Origin: JAICWP01 sp035278025
GTDB lineage: Bacteria > Acidobacteriota > Terriglobia > Terriglobales > Acidobacteriaceae
Assembly (NCBI GenBank): GCA_035278025.1
Contig: DATEJK010000026.1
Location: 1 to 41,131, forward strand
DNA: 41,131 bases
Direction of reading: 5' to 3'
The notes beneath the pieces were generated by a model. That model did not search any database. It had not been told where the DNA came from and worked only from the letters and a program-made list of their open reading frames with translations. Within the stretch, counting starts at the first letter, position 1; each line of letters starts with the position of its first letter. This document shows positions 32,115 through 40,516 of the stretch, piece by piece. The translations under genes and the position numbers were made by a program.

Positions 32115-32879
32115 CTACCGGAATAAGTCGCGTGAAGCCGGGCGGACCAGCTGGGTTGCCCGTCCCTCTCCCGGCGAAAAACGGAACCCTCGAATGATAC
32201 ACGCGGGCGTCTCAGTCAGCTTGCCGCAGACCAGGCCGGCGGCGCAAGCCAGTTCATCGGCTATGGCTTCCACGCTGGCGTGCAGCTTATATCCATGACT
32301 ATCGTGCCCCCCTCGGTAGTCGAGCAGCGGAAGCAGGCCGGCGACGCCGATGGCCGCCTCGCATAGGCCTTCCCGCCAGGGGCGCCCGAAGCTGTCGCTG
32401 ATAATCACGGCGGGCGAGACTTGCAGGGCCTGCTGCAAGCGGCGGCGCAACTCGGCGGCGGAGCGGTCAGGGTCCTCGGGCAGAAGGACCGCACTATGAC
32501 CGCCATCCACGTTGGAAAGGTCTATGCCGCTGTTGGCGCACACCAGGCCGTGCCGGGTCTGGGTGATCAGGATGCCGTTTTCCTGGCGCACGACGCGGCT
32601 GCTCTCGCGCAACGCCAATTCGACCAGGCGGGCATCCAGCTTATAGCGCGCCGCCCACTCCGTGGCCTGAGGAGAAGGCTGCACGCTGTCCAGTCGAACG
32701 ACCCGTCCCTCAGCTTTGGAAATGATTTTGTGCTTGATGACCAGGACGTCGCCCCTCAGCAGCTGCAGGCCGGCGCGGGGCAGGGCCTCGAGCAGCAGCG
32801 CGGCAACGTCATCGCCAGCGTGGACTTGGCCGATGCCGGAAACGGGGAAAAGGCGGATTTCCGTGCTGGCTTCAGTCAT
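32115..32879 (-). CDS. cofE: Coenzyme F420:L-glutamate ligase
   Basis: About 254 residues from the ATG at 32879, a free-standing CofE; the long open frame upstream is a shadow of cofC. Recognisable blocks are FPVSGIGQVHAGDDVA, DVLVIKHKIISKAEGRVV (with the KxxSKAEG-type GTP/metal segment), LVCANSGIDLSNVDGG and ISDSFGRPWREG. It adds glutamates to F420-0 using GTP. In actinobacteria the equivalent is fused to a nitroreductase-like domain (FbiB); here that second domain is absent, as in archaea. Its start overlaps the end of cofC by 8 bp. Confidence 0.92.
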   Translation of the reverse strand: MTEASTEIRLFPVSGIGQVHAGDDVAALLLEALPRAGLQLLRGDVLVIKHKIISKAEGRVVRLDSVQPSPQATEWAARYKLDARLVELALRESSRVVRQENGILITQTRHGLVCANSGIDLSNVDGGHSAVLLPEDPDRSAAELRRRLQQALQVSPAVIISDSFGRPWREGLCEAAIGVAGLLPLLDYRGGHDSHGYKLHASVEAIADELACAAGLVCGKLTETPACIIRGFRFSPGEGRATQLVRPASRDLFR

Positions 32880-33525
32880 GCGCGGCAAGCGCCTGCGGCT
32901 CGAGATTCCAGGTGCGCAAAAGTTGTTGCGCTCGGCTATGGCCCTCGGCCGCCAGCAACTGGGCCAGGTCGGAAGGATTATCCACATCCAGGCCGACACG
33001 CGGAAGGCGCAGCACAACGCAGGGCATGCCGGTGGCCTGCGCCGCCCGGAGGTGGGGCTGAAAGCTATCGTTGCCGAAACGCAGAGGGAACAGGCCAGCC
33101 GGGCGCCGCAATACCGCGTTGCTGCCGCGCGCATCCCAGCCCGGCACCAGCACCGAACCTCGCGCCGGGGCGGCGGCCAGGACCTGCTCGATGTCCTCCG
33201 CCTGAACCAGGGGAATGTCACCAGGAATCACCATGGTGCTGTCTTCGCCGTGCGCGATGCAGTGCTGAGTGGCGTGAGCAATGGCATCGCTCTCGCCCAG
33301 ATTGGCGGGGTCGGGAATATTAGCAAATCCGTAATGTTCCGCCAGGGCGACGGCCAGCGGATCGCTGCTCACCACCCCCACGCGCGTGTGGTGGTTGACG
33401 GCAGTGAGGGCCGCGAGCACATCCCGCAGCATGGCTTCGGCCAAAGCACGCCGCTCCGCGCGGCTGAGCACGGACGACAGCCGCTCTTTGGCGTTTTCGA
33501 GATTTTTTACGGGGACAAGAATCAT
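32872..33525 (-). CDS. cofC: Phospholactate/phosphoenolpyruvate guanylyltransferase
   Basis: 217 residues. MILVPVKNLENAKERLSSVLS is the nucleotidyltransferase opening with the conserved KxxxxAKxRL; VIPGDIPLVQAEDIEQVL holds the metal-binding Asp; GSNAVLRRPAGLFPLRFGNDSF is the CofC/FbiD signature. It activates a three-carbon acid phosphate with GTP. Whether the substrate is 2-phospho-L-lactate, phosphoenolpyruvate or 3-phosphoglycerate cannot be read directly. It lies 4 bp after cofD and overlaps cofE, so it is part of one message. Confidence 0.92.
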   Translation of the reverse strand: MILVPVKNLENAKERLSSVLSRAERRALAEAMLRDVLAALTAVNHHTRVGVVSSDPLAVALAEHYGFANIPDPANLGESDAIAHATQHCIAHGEDSTMVIPGDIPLVQAEDIEQVLAAAPARGSVLVPGWDARGSNAVLRRPAGLFPLRFGNDSFQPHLRAAQATGMPCVVLRLPRVGLDVDNPSDLAQLLAAEGHSRAQQLLRTWNLEPQALAAHD

Positions 33526-33529
33526 GAGC

Positions 33530-34474
33530 TTACCCGGCGCGCGCTGCGGAGCGGGTTACGAGTTCGAGCACGGTGGCGGCCAGCGCGGCCTTGTCATTCG
33601 CCGTCTTCATAATAGTTTGGGCACAATGCACCTGCAGGCCGGAAAGGCGCAACTCCTCGGCCGCTGTGGCATCGCGCTCGTCCACAATCAGAAGGTCGAG
33701 AAAATCGGAGTATGTCTGGGCCACACCGGCAATCGAGACGAACAGCCCCTGCGAAGCCATCAGCGCGCCCGCCGGGCCGGAAACCGCCGCGCCGCCTACG
33801 ATGGGGCTGATGGCAGCGACCGGCGCGGCTGTTGCTCGCAGGGCATCGCGAATCCCGGGCACAGCCAGGATAGGGCCGATGCTGGTGACGGGGTTGCTCG
33901 GCGCGAGCACCACCGCATCCGCACTTTTGATCGCTTCCAGCACGCCGGGAGCGGGGCTTGCCTGTTCCGCGCCTGCAAAGCGGACGCCGAGCACTTCCGG
34001 CCGGTAGCGCTCGCGCACAAAGTATTCCTGAAAGCTGAGCTCGCCCTCCGGAGTTGTGACCCGGGTTTCCACCCGCGCATCGCTCATGGGCAGGACGCGC
34101 GACTGCACCCCTAGTGCGGCGGCAATCTCGGCGGTGGCCTCGGACAGGGTCCGCCCGGAGGCCAGCAGTTGCGTGCGCGTCATGTGGGTGGCCAGGTCGC
34201 GGTCGCCTACCCGAAACCAGGCGGGCGCGCCCATGCGCCGCATGGCTTCCACGCACTCGAAGGTGTCGAGGTCCACTCCCCAGCCGCGGTCCTTGCTGAG
34301 CATGCCGGCCAACACGTACATGATGGAATCCAGGTCGGGGGAAACGTGCAGTCCCCACCATTCCAGGTCATCTCCAGTATTGACGACGAGGGTGAGCTTG
34401 CGGGCGGGGAGCAGTTGCTTGAGCCCGTCCACGAATTTGGCGCTGCCGGTGCCGCCGGTAAGAACGACCATCAT
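33530..34474 (-). CDS. cofD: 2-phospho-L-lactate transferase
   Basis: 314 residues, full length for the family. Starts MMVVLTGGTGSAKFVDGLKQL, then VVNTGDDLEWWGLHVSPDLDSIMYVL (GDD nucleotide/metal site), GDRDLATHMTRTQLL and VLAPSNPVTSIGPILAVPG, which are all CofD/FbiA landmarks. It transfers the activated three-carbon phosphate to FO, giving F420-0 or dehydro-F420-0. GGAGGG four bases before the ATG; it overlaps the cofG stop as ATGA. The enzyme is specific to the F420 pathway, so it anchors the identification of the cluster. Confidence 0.94.
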   Translation of the reverse strand: MMVVLTGGTGSAKFVDGLKQLLPARKLTLVVNTGDDLEWWGLHVSPDLDSIMYVLAGMLSKDRGWGVDLDTFECVEAMRRMGAPAWFRVGDRDLATHMTRTQLLASGRTLSEATAEIAAALGVQSRVLPMSDARVETRVTTPEGELSFQEYFVRERYRPEVLGVRFAGAEQASPAPGVLEAIKSADAVVLAPSNPVTSIGPILAVPGIRDALRATAAPVAAISPIVGGAAVSGPAGALMASQGLFVSIAGVAQTYSDFLDLLIVDERDATAAEELRLSGLQVHCAQTIMKTANDKAALAATVLELVTRSAARAG

Positions 34475-35670
34475 GCAGCCCTCCGTGCATAGCCATCGTC
34501 GTCAACTATGGCCGCGAGCTTCTCCCGTAGCAGGGAAGATCCGCCGGCCAGCGCCGCGGGAATGAACTCGGGATACACCGGCAGACGCTGCCGCAACTCA
34601 TATCCTTTGGCCCGGGTGCGCTCCGCCAACTCCTGCAGATGAGGCCAGGGGGCTTCCGGATTGATGAAATCTGGAGTCAGCGGCGAAACCCCGCCCCAAT
34701 CGTTGATGCCGGCCTCGAGCAGCGAATCGTAACCGGGCGCGGTAAGGTTGGGCGGCGCCTGGATATTCATGTTGCCCAGCAGCAGGCGCGCCACCGCCAC
34801 CGTGCGCAGCATGTCGCCGTGGCCGGGTTCGGGCCAGTTGTGCATGGGAATGCCGGGCTTTACGCGGAAATTTTGAACAATTACTTCCTGGATGTGGCCG
34901 TAGCGGTCGTGCAATTCGCGGATGGTTACCAGGGTATCAACTCGGTCTTCCAGTGTTTCGCCAATGCCGATCAGCAAGCCGGTGGTGAAGGGAATGCCCA
35001 GCCTGCCCGCTTCTTCCAGCACCCGCAGGCGCTTGAAGGGAACTTTGTCGGGCGCGTTATCATGGGCAGCGCCGGGGCGGAGCAGGGCATCGCGGGTGCT
35101 TTCCACCATCAGCCCCAGGCTGGGCGAGTAAGCCCCCAGGCGCTTCAGCCATTGCGCGCTCATCAGCCCAGGGTTGGCGTGGGGCAACAGGCGCGTTTCG
35201 CGCAGCACCAGTTCGCACATGGCTTCCAGATATTGCAGAGTGGAGGCGTAGCCCAATTCGCGCAGCCGCTGGCGCATTTCTGGGAAGAGCAGTTCGGGTT
35301 TGTCTCCCAGGCTGAATAACGCTTCGGTACAGCCCAGCTTTTCGCCCGCCCGGGCCACCGCCAGCACTTCTGCCGGGGACATGGTGTGCGCGCCGGGCTG
35401 GCCGGGGTCGCGGCGAAAGGTGCAGTAACCGCAATAATCACGACAGAGAGTAGTAAGAGGAATAAAGACTTTTCGTGAGTAAGTTATGGCGTGCGGCTTA
35501 AAGCGATCCTTGAGCACGAGAGCGGTGTGCAGGAGCTCGGGGAGCAGACCGTCATGAACGCGCAGGAGAGCGGCCGCCATCTCGCGCGAAACCGGCAGGC
35601 CAGCGCGCACCTCAGCCAGATAGGAAGCGGTAGAGGGCACGGCCGCGGCTGGTTCGGTGACGGCTTTCAT
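34471..35670 (-). CDS. cofG: FO synthase subunit 1 (radical SAM)
   Basis: 399 residues. Cys76-x3-Cys80-x2-Cys83 (CRDYCGYCTF) is the SAM cluster site; ALFSLGDKPELLFPE, LMVESTRDALLRPGAAHDNAPDK in parts, FTTGLLIGIGET and NLTAPGYDSLLEAGINDWGG are CofG-typical. With CofH it forms the deazaflavin FO; in some bacteria both halves are fused as FbiC, here they are separate and placed at opposite ends of the operon. First gene of the unit. A TACAAT hexamer on the minus strand at 35716-35721 is a possible -10, without a clear -35. Confidence 0.94.
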   Translation of the reverse strand: MKAVTEPAAAVPSTASYLAEVRAGLPVSREMAAALLRVHDGLLPELLHTALVLKDRFKPHAITYSRKVFIPLTTLCRDYCGYCTFRRDPGQPGAHTMSPAEVLAVARAGEKLGCTEALFSLGDKPELLFPEMRQRLRELGYASTLQYLEAMCELVLRETRLLPHANPGLMSAQWLKRLGAYSPSLGLMVESTRDALLRPGAAHDNAPDKVPFKRLRVLEEAGRLGIPFTTGLLIGIGETLEDRVDTLVTIRELHDRYGHIQEVIVQNFRVKPGIPMHNWPEPGHGDMLRTVAVARLLLGNMNIQAPPNLTAPGYDSLLEAGINDWGGVSPLTPDFINPEAPWPHLQELAERTRAKGYELRQRLPVYPEFIPAALAGGSSLLREKLAAIVDDDGYARRAA

Positions 35671-35827
35671 GGTCGCGCTGCAGGTCAGGACGGTTCGCCG
35701 ACAGCAAATTTAGGAATTGTATTACACGTGGTCGGCCTTCGGCTTCAGCTCGGGACAAATTGGCCCTTGGTTCTCACTGGAACTGAGTCGACGGTCCATG
35801 GTGGACGGCCAAAGCACCTAAAAGCCG

Positions 35828-35853
35828 AGAGCCAAGAGCCAAGAGCCAAGAGC
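35828..35853 (+). repeat. 7 bp tandem repeat (AGAGCCA x 3.7)
   Basis: Three exact AGAGCCA units and a partial fourth, in the space between cofG and the hydrolase gene and touching the latter's stop. Low complexity; no function inferred. Confidence 0.7.
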
Positions 35854-37757
35854 TACTGCTTCCCACTCGCTCCGCCCGCCATCACCGGCAGCACGATGTG
35901 CGAGGGATATTGCGGCGAGCGGTAAATGCGCTGCGTGGCCTCCTGGTAATCGGCATCGGTGGCCTGGAAGATGTTGGGCACAAATTTCTGTGGGTTGCGG
36001 TCAATGATGGGAAACCAGGTGCTCTGCACCTGCACCATGATCCGGTGCCCCTTCTGGAAGGTGTGATCGCTGGTATGCAGGTCAATTCTGTACGGGGTGA
36101 CCTGGTTGGGAACTATTGGCTCCGGCCTTTCGAAGCTATTGCGGAAGCGACCGCGAAAGACTTCATCGGCAATTATTAACTGATAGCCGCCCAGCTTGGG
36201 ATCGGGCAGGTAGTTTTCCGGGTAAACGTCAATCAGCTTGACGATCCAGTCGCTGTCGGTGCCGGAGGTGGAGGCGAAAAGGTCGGCGACGATGTCCCCG
36301 GCCACGGTAATGTCCTGGGTGAGCGTGTCCGTCTCCCACGTGGCCACATCGGGCCGCGATTGCGCAAAGCGCTGATCTTCGAGCAGCCACGTGGGCCAGC
36401 CGGGACCGGGGTAGGTAGGCGAAATGGGACGGTGGCGGTAGGGAACCGGATGCGCGGGATCGGAAAGGTAGTTGTCGTAGGGCAGGTCGTAATTTGCCGT
36501 GGGCGCCTCGAATGACAACTTGCCGGATTCGCGGAAATACAGGTTGCGCGGTGTGGCCTGGCGCGGCGGCCAGGAGTCGTACTGCTTCCACTGGTCACTG
36601 CCGGTCTCAAAGGTAAGGGCCTCGCGCAGGGGCAGCTCGCCCTTATCCTTTAACCAATAAGCGAACCAGGGAGCCTGGATGTTGGCACGGAAATATTGGC
36701 CGGTATTGCTGCCGAAATCAACCGGACCAAGCCTGCTGCCAGGGCCGCGCGCCCATCCGCCATGGTTCCATGGGCCCACCACGAGGTAATTCAGGTGCTT
36801 GGGGTCGTTCTTTTCAAGCAATTCATAAATCTTCACTGGCCCGTAGAAATCCTCCTGGTCCCACCATCCGGCCACGTTCAGGTCGGGCACTGTGGGATTT
36901 TTCAGATATGGCCAGAAGGCGAGCTTCTTCCAGAAATCGTCGTAGTTGGGATGCTCGACAAAGTCATCCCAGGTTGGCAGCTTGCCCTGGAAGTAGCGGG
37001 CGTTGGCGTTGGAGAGAGCGCCCAGGCGGAGGTACCACTCGTAGGTGTCGTACCGGTCGAACTTGAAGGAGAAGTTCTCGTGCGTGGTTTCCATCAGCGC
37101 GGCGTATTCGAAGCCGTAGCTGAGGCGGAAGGCGCCGTTGTGGTGGAAGTCGTCGCCCAGGAACTGGTCTTCCGGGGAGGCCTGCTCGGAAACCGCCTTC
37201 AGCGCCGGGTGCGGCTCGAGCATGGCCATGGTGGTCAGCCAGCCGCCGTAGGAGATGCCCAGCATGCCGACGCGCCCGTTGTTGTTCGGCACGTTCTTGA
37301 GCAGCCAGGCGATGGTGTCGTAGGTGTCGGTGCCCTCGTCAATGGCCTTGGGATCGCCGGGGTCGCGGGGCGGGCGGTTCATCACAAACTGGCCTTCGGA
37401 TTTGTAGCGCCCGCGAATGTCCTGCAGAACGAAGATGTAGCCTTCGCGAATGAGATCGTCGTAGCTGGCCAGCGCCCGGCTAAAGCCTTGTTTGTCATCG
37501 GATAGGCCGTAAGGCGTGCGCTCCAGGATGAAGGGCAGCGCGCCGCGCATGTTTTTAGGAACGTAAATTTCGGTGTGCAGGCGCGCGCCGTCGCGCATGG
37601 GAACCATTACGTCCTGCTTGCGGAAAATCCGGCTGTAGTCGGGCGACTTTTGTGCGACGGTGGTGAGCGGAAAAGAAAGGAGAGCAACTGCCAGAAAAAG
37701 AATCGGCACGTAAACGCGCTGGAATGTGTTGGACACTCTTATCCGCTCCATCAACAT
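35853..37757 (-). CDS. Secreted CocE/NonD (S15) hydrolase, alpha-amino-acid ester hydrolase-like
   Basis: 634 residues with a signal peptide near residues 14-36 (VPILFLAVALLSFPLTTVAQ). The alpha/beta-hydrolase domain has Ser169 (GISYGG), Asp300 (GWWDQED) and His332 (GPWNHGG) as triad. Acidic residues Asp202/Asp203, Glu302 and Asp303 match the spacing of the carboxylate cluster that binds the substrate amino group in Xanthomonas and Acetobacter alpha-amino-acid ester hydrolases. The C-terminal half is the jelly-roll XPD domain (LTQDITVAGDIVADLFASTSGTDSDW in parts, HRIMVQVQSTWFP). Expected periplasmic or secreted; substrates may be aminoacyl esters, peptides or beta-lactam side chains. A start at Met3 (37751) is possible. 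Stands alone. Confidence 0.87.
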   Translation of the reverse strand: MLMERIRVSNTFQRVYVPILFLAVALLSFPLTTVAQKSPDYSRIFRKQDVMVPMRDGARLHTEIYVPKNMRGALPFILERTPYGLSDDKQGFSRALASYDDLIREGYIFVLQDIRGRYKSEGQFVMNRPPRDPGDPKAIDEGTDTYDTIAWLLKNVPNNNGRVGMLGISYGGWLTTMAMLEPHPALKAVSEQASPEDQFLGDDFHHNGAFRLSYGFEYAALMETTHENFSFKFDRYDTYEWYLRLGALSNANARYFQGKLPTWDDFVEHPNYDDFWKKLAFWPYLKNPTVPDLNVAGWWDQEDFYGPVKIYELLEKNDPKHLNYLVVGPWNHGGWARGPGSRLGPVDFGSNTGQYFRANIQAPWFAYWLKDKGELPLREALTFETGSDQWKQYDSWPPRQATPRNLYFRESGKLSFEAPTANYDLPYDNYLSDPAHPVPYRHRPISPTYPGPGWPTWLLEDQRFAQSRPDVATWETDTLTQDITVAGDIVADLFASTSGTDSDWIVKLIDVYPENYLPDPKLGGYQLIIADEVFRGRFRNSFERPEPIVPNQVTPYRIDLHTSDHTFQKGHRIMVQVQSTWFPIIDRNPQKFVPNIFQATDADYQEATQRIYRSPQYPSHIVLPVMAGGASGKQ

Positions 37758-37773
37758 GGAAATTTGTGGCTCA

Positions 37774-37803
37774 GGCGCCTTCGACTTCGCTCAGGGCAGG
37801 CTC
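37774..37803 (+). repeat. Short dispersed repeat (CCTTCGACTTCGCTCAGGG type)
   Basis: CCTTCGACTTCGCTCAGGG, a short repeat of a kind common in bacterial spacers. It lies in the 212 bp between the hydrolase and SDR genes, where no other feature could be supported. Confidence 0.4.
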
Positions 37804-37969
37804 CCCGCCCGCGGCCGTTGACTTTTACGATGCTGCCGAGAACGCAAAACCATATCACAGCGGCTCAAATGTCCAGCAGCGATGTCGCTTTTCGGGCGCC
37901 TTGGTGCCAACAGAGACCTCCCTGTATCATGAACGGCTCAGCATCTCGCAACTTAAACAGGAACAATTC

Positions 37970-38722
37970 ATGCGTGGACTGAAGGATAAGCGTGTCCTGA
38001 TCACCGGGGGAGCCAGCGGCATCGGGGCCGCCACCGCCGCCCGCTTCCTGGAGGAGGGGGCGCACGTGGTGGTGCTCGACCGCGATACGAAAGCCGGGCA
38101 GCGCATACAGCGCGAACTGCCGGCGCTTTCGGGAGTGGTCAATGCCGACGTCGCCAGGCTGGATGAAGTAAAGACCGCTTTCGCGCAAGCGATTCAGGTG
38201 ATGGGCGCGGTGGACGTGGTGATCAACAATGCCGGCATCAGCATCCGCCACAACTTCCTCGAGATCACTCCCCAAGAATGGGACAAGGTTCTGGCGGTGA
38301 ACCTGACTGGCGTCTTCTTTGTGGCCCAGACCGCGGCCCGGCACATGATGGAGAAGGGAAGCGGGGTGATCCTGCAGACTGCCTCCACCAATGGCATGAT
38401 GGGATACCCCTATTACGCCGATTACAACGCCACCAAGGCGGGCGTGATCGAGCTGACCAAATCCATGGCGCTGGAACTGGCACCCAAGGTGCGGGTGAAT
38501 GCGGTGGCGCCAGGATACGTGCTCACGCCCATGCAGCGCGCCGAATATACCGACGAAATGCTGGAGGAAGTGAACCGCAAGATTCCTATGCGCCGCCACG
38601 CCAAACCGGAGGAGATCGCGGCGTTGTTTGCCTACCTTGCTTCCGACGACGCTGCTTTCGCGACCGGCCATGTTTATGTGATGGACGGCGCCGAAACCGC
38701 CGGCGGGCTAGCCAGCGGCTAG
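37970..38722 (+). CDS. SDR-family oxidoreductase (NAD-type)
   Basis: 250 residues, a classical short-chain dehydrogenase. TGGASGIG at 12-19 binds the dinucleotide; Asp after VVL (VVLDRD) suggests NAD rather than NADP. NNAG, Ser139 (QTAS), Tyr152 and Lys156 (YNATK) complete the catalytic set. C-terminal GYVLTPMQ, PEEIAALFAYLASDDAAF and VMDGAE are usual. Substrate is probably a sugar, polyol or hydroxy-acid; not determinable. AGGAA at 37958-37962 sets the ATG; the frame extends upstream without homology. A second SDR follows after a composite repeat. Confidence 0.87.
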   Translation: MRGLKDKRVLITGGASGIGAATAARFLEEGAHVVVLDRDTKAGQRIQRELPALSGVVNADVARLDEVKTAFAQAIQVMGAVDVVINNAGISIRHNFLEITPQEWDKVLAVNLTGVFFVAQTAARHMMEKGSGVILQTASTNGMMGYPYYADYNATKAGVIELTKSMALELAPKVRVNAVAPGYVLTPMQRAEYTDEMLEEVNRKIPMRRHAKPEEIAALFAYLASDDAAFATGHVYVMDGAETAGGLASG

Positions 38723-38745
38723 GAAGCGGAAAGAATTGCAGCAGT

Positions 38746-38874
38746 GTGGAAGCGCAGGGCTTCCAGCCCTGCGACAACAACGGGAAAATAGCTGGGCTTC
38801 AGCCCCGGCGCCACTGGGGCTAAAGCCGATTAAGTGGCGGGCCGAATCGCGGGCCTGAAGGCCCGCGCTTCCAC
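38746..38874. repeat. Composite palindromic element with 27 bp inverted ends
   Basis: Left arm 38746-38773 begins GTGGAAGCGCAGGGCTTCC; the right arm 38848-38874 is its near-exact inverted copy (minus strand GTGGAAGCGCGGGCCTTC). Each arm is itself palindromic, and the middle holds two more GGGCT..AGCC-type palindromes. Size about 129 bp, no coding. It resembles REP/BIME clusters. Confidence 0.75.
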
Positions 38875-38945
38875 GGTGGCACGAACGAAGGTTCCGAATG
38901 AAGGAAGGCCCGAATGGGATGACGAGAACAAAACCAAAGGCAAGC

Positions 38946-39725
38946 ATGGCCACTACCGGGCGCCTGGCAGGCAAAGTGGCACTTATAACCGGCGCGGCTT
39001 CCGGCATCGGGCGCGCCAGCGCCCTGCTGTTTGCCAAAGAAGGCGCAGCCGTAGGTGTGGTGGACATGAATCAGAAGGCCGGCCAGGAGGTCACGAAGGC
39101 GATTACTGAGCAGGGCGGGAAGGCTTTTTTCGCCCCCGCCGACGTGACCCGCGCCGCCGATTGCCAGCGCGTGGTCCGGGCCCTCTCCGGGCAATTCGGC
39201 GCGCTTCACATCCTGTTCAACAATGCCGGCATCATCCGCCGCGCGTCGGTGCTGGAGTTGAGCGAGGCCGACTGGGACCGGGTGATGGACGTGAACGTTA
39301 AATCCATTTTCCTGATGTCGAAGTTCGCCATCCCGGTCATCCAAAAATCCGGTGGCGGCTCCATTATCAATACCGCGTCAGGATGGGGGCTGGCGGGCGG
39401 TCCCAAGGCGGTTGCCTATTGCGCTTCGAAAGGCGCGGTGGTTCTGCTGACCAAGGCCATGGCGATTGACCACGGCCCGCGGAACATTCGGATCAATTGC
39501 ATTTGCCCCGGCGACACCGACACTCCCATGCTGCGCGGCGAAGCGCGGCAACTGGGAGCGGCCACCGGCAAGTTTCTTCAGGAAGCGGCGCAGCGGCCGC
39601 TGCGGCGGGTGGGCACGCCCGAGGAAATCGCCCAGGCGGCGCTCTATCTGGCCAGTGACTCCTCTTCTTTCGTTACCGGAACGGCATTAGTGGTGGATGG
39701 CGGCGGCCTGGCAGGGACGCTCTAA
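38946..39725 (+). CDS. SDR-family oxidoreductase (NAD-type), second copy
   Basis: 259 residues from the ATG at 38946; starts at 38898 or 38919 are possible but add residues without homology, and AAAGG lies five bases before 38946. TGAASGIG at about 15-22, VVDMNQ (Asp for NAD), NNAG, Ser145 (NTAS), Tyr158 and Lys162 (YCASK) form the complete active site. The C-terminal CPGDTDTPMLRG and VDGGGLAGTL are typical. It is related to but clearly distinct from its neighbour, so the pair is an old duplication or two independent members. Ends overlapping the convergent ProC-like gene by 4 bp. Confidence 0.87.
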   Translation: MATTGRLAGKVALITGAASGIGRASALLFAKEGAAVGVVDMNQKAGQEVTKAITEQGGKAFFAPADVTRAADCQRVVRALSGQFGALHILFNNAGIIRRASVLELSEADWDRVMDVNVKSIFLMSKFAIPVIQKSGGGSIINTASGWGLAGGPKAVAYCASKGAVVLLTKAMAIDHGPRNIRINCICPGDTDTPMLRGEARQLGAATGKFLQEAAQRPLRRVGTPEEIAQAALYLASDSSSFVTGTALVVDGGGLAGTL

Positions 39726-40516
39726 ACGCGGCGCGCGTTAGCCCGCGCCCGCGCCACACCCGCCCGCACCCCACGCTCGACGGCGCGGTAATAGCCGGCT
39801 TCGTCCATGGCCTTCAAGACCGTGGACGCGATGCCGCCGGGCGTGGCCGCCTCATGAATTAATGTCTGCAGTGGAAGCTTGCTTTCGGTGAACGCCATCA
39901 CGCCGCCGGCCAGCGCGTGCGCGGCCGCAGCCAGAGCAGCAGGCCGGTCAAGGCCCAACTCTTGCCCGGCACGAGACAGCGCCGCCAGCGCGTGGTAGCC
40001 ATGGCTGGAAGAGTAAGTCGCGGTGAAAACGTCAAACTTCTTTTCTGGAACTTCCAGCACGGTTCCGACCTGGGCGAAGAATGCGCGCACCCGCTTGCGG
40101 TCGACGCTGGAGATTTCTCGGGAAAACGCCAGCGCGGTGAAACCGTGTCCAGTGCGGCATGTGGGGCTGGGCATGGCCCGCGACCAGCGCACCGGCGGGC
40201 CCAGGCGCCGGCGCAATTTGGAGAGGGGCACACCCGCGGCCAGGCTCACCGCCAGGAGCGGCCGGTCCACCCGGCCGAGGTCGTCCAGCAGCTCGCGCAC
40301 GGTGTCGGGCCGAACCGCGATAACCAGCAGCCCGGCTCTCGCCACCGCCCGCCGCAGGTCGCGTTCCACCTCCACGCCAAACTCGCGCTGCAGTTGCCGC
40401 AGTTTGGCAGCATGGCGGTCATGCACGACTATGGGCTGGCTATAGCCGGCCAGGCCCAACCCGGAAAGCAGCGCGCCGGTGATGCGCCCGCCGCCAAGGA
40501 AAACTGTGGCCTTCAT
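39722..40516 (-). CDS. Pyrroline-5-carboxylate reductase-like protein
   Basis: 264 residues. N-terminal Rossmann domain with GGGRITGALLSGL (about 8-20) in place of the usual GxGxM, then VRPDTVRELLDDL, VSLAAGVPLSKLRRRLG and RAMPSPTCRTGHG, matching ProC. The C-terminal dimer domain has HEAATPGGIASTVLKAMDEAGY, the P5CR signature region. It may make proline from pyrroline-5-carboxylate or reduce a related imine; the changed N-terminal loop leaves room for doubt. Its ATG overlaps the stop of the aminotransferase upstream, so the two are co-transcribed and may share a pathway. Confidence 0.78.
   Translation of the reverse strand: MKATVFLGGGRITGALLSGLGLAGYSQPIVVHDRHAAKLRQLQREFGVEVERDLRRAVARAGLLVIAVRPDTVRELLDDLGRVDRPLLAVSLAAGVPLSKLRRRLGPPVRWSRAMPSPTCRTGHGFTALAFSREISSVDRKRVRAFFAQVGTVLEVPEKKFDVFTATYSSSHGYHALAALSRAGQELGLDRPAALAAAAHALAGGVMAFTESKLPLQTLIHEAATPGGIASTVLKAMDEAGYYRAVERGVRAGVARARANARRV

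Noticed and set aside
30927..32126. 399-codon plus-strand frame opposite cofH
   Set aside because: Mirror of codon bias in cofH; no family resemblance.
35828..35853. CRISPR-like short repeats
   Set aside because: Units of 7 bp without spacers; simple tandem repeat only.
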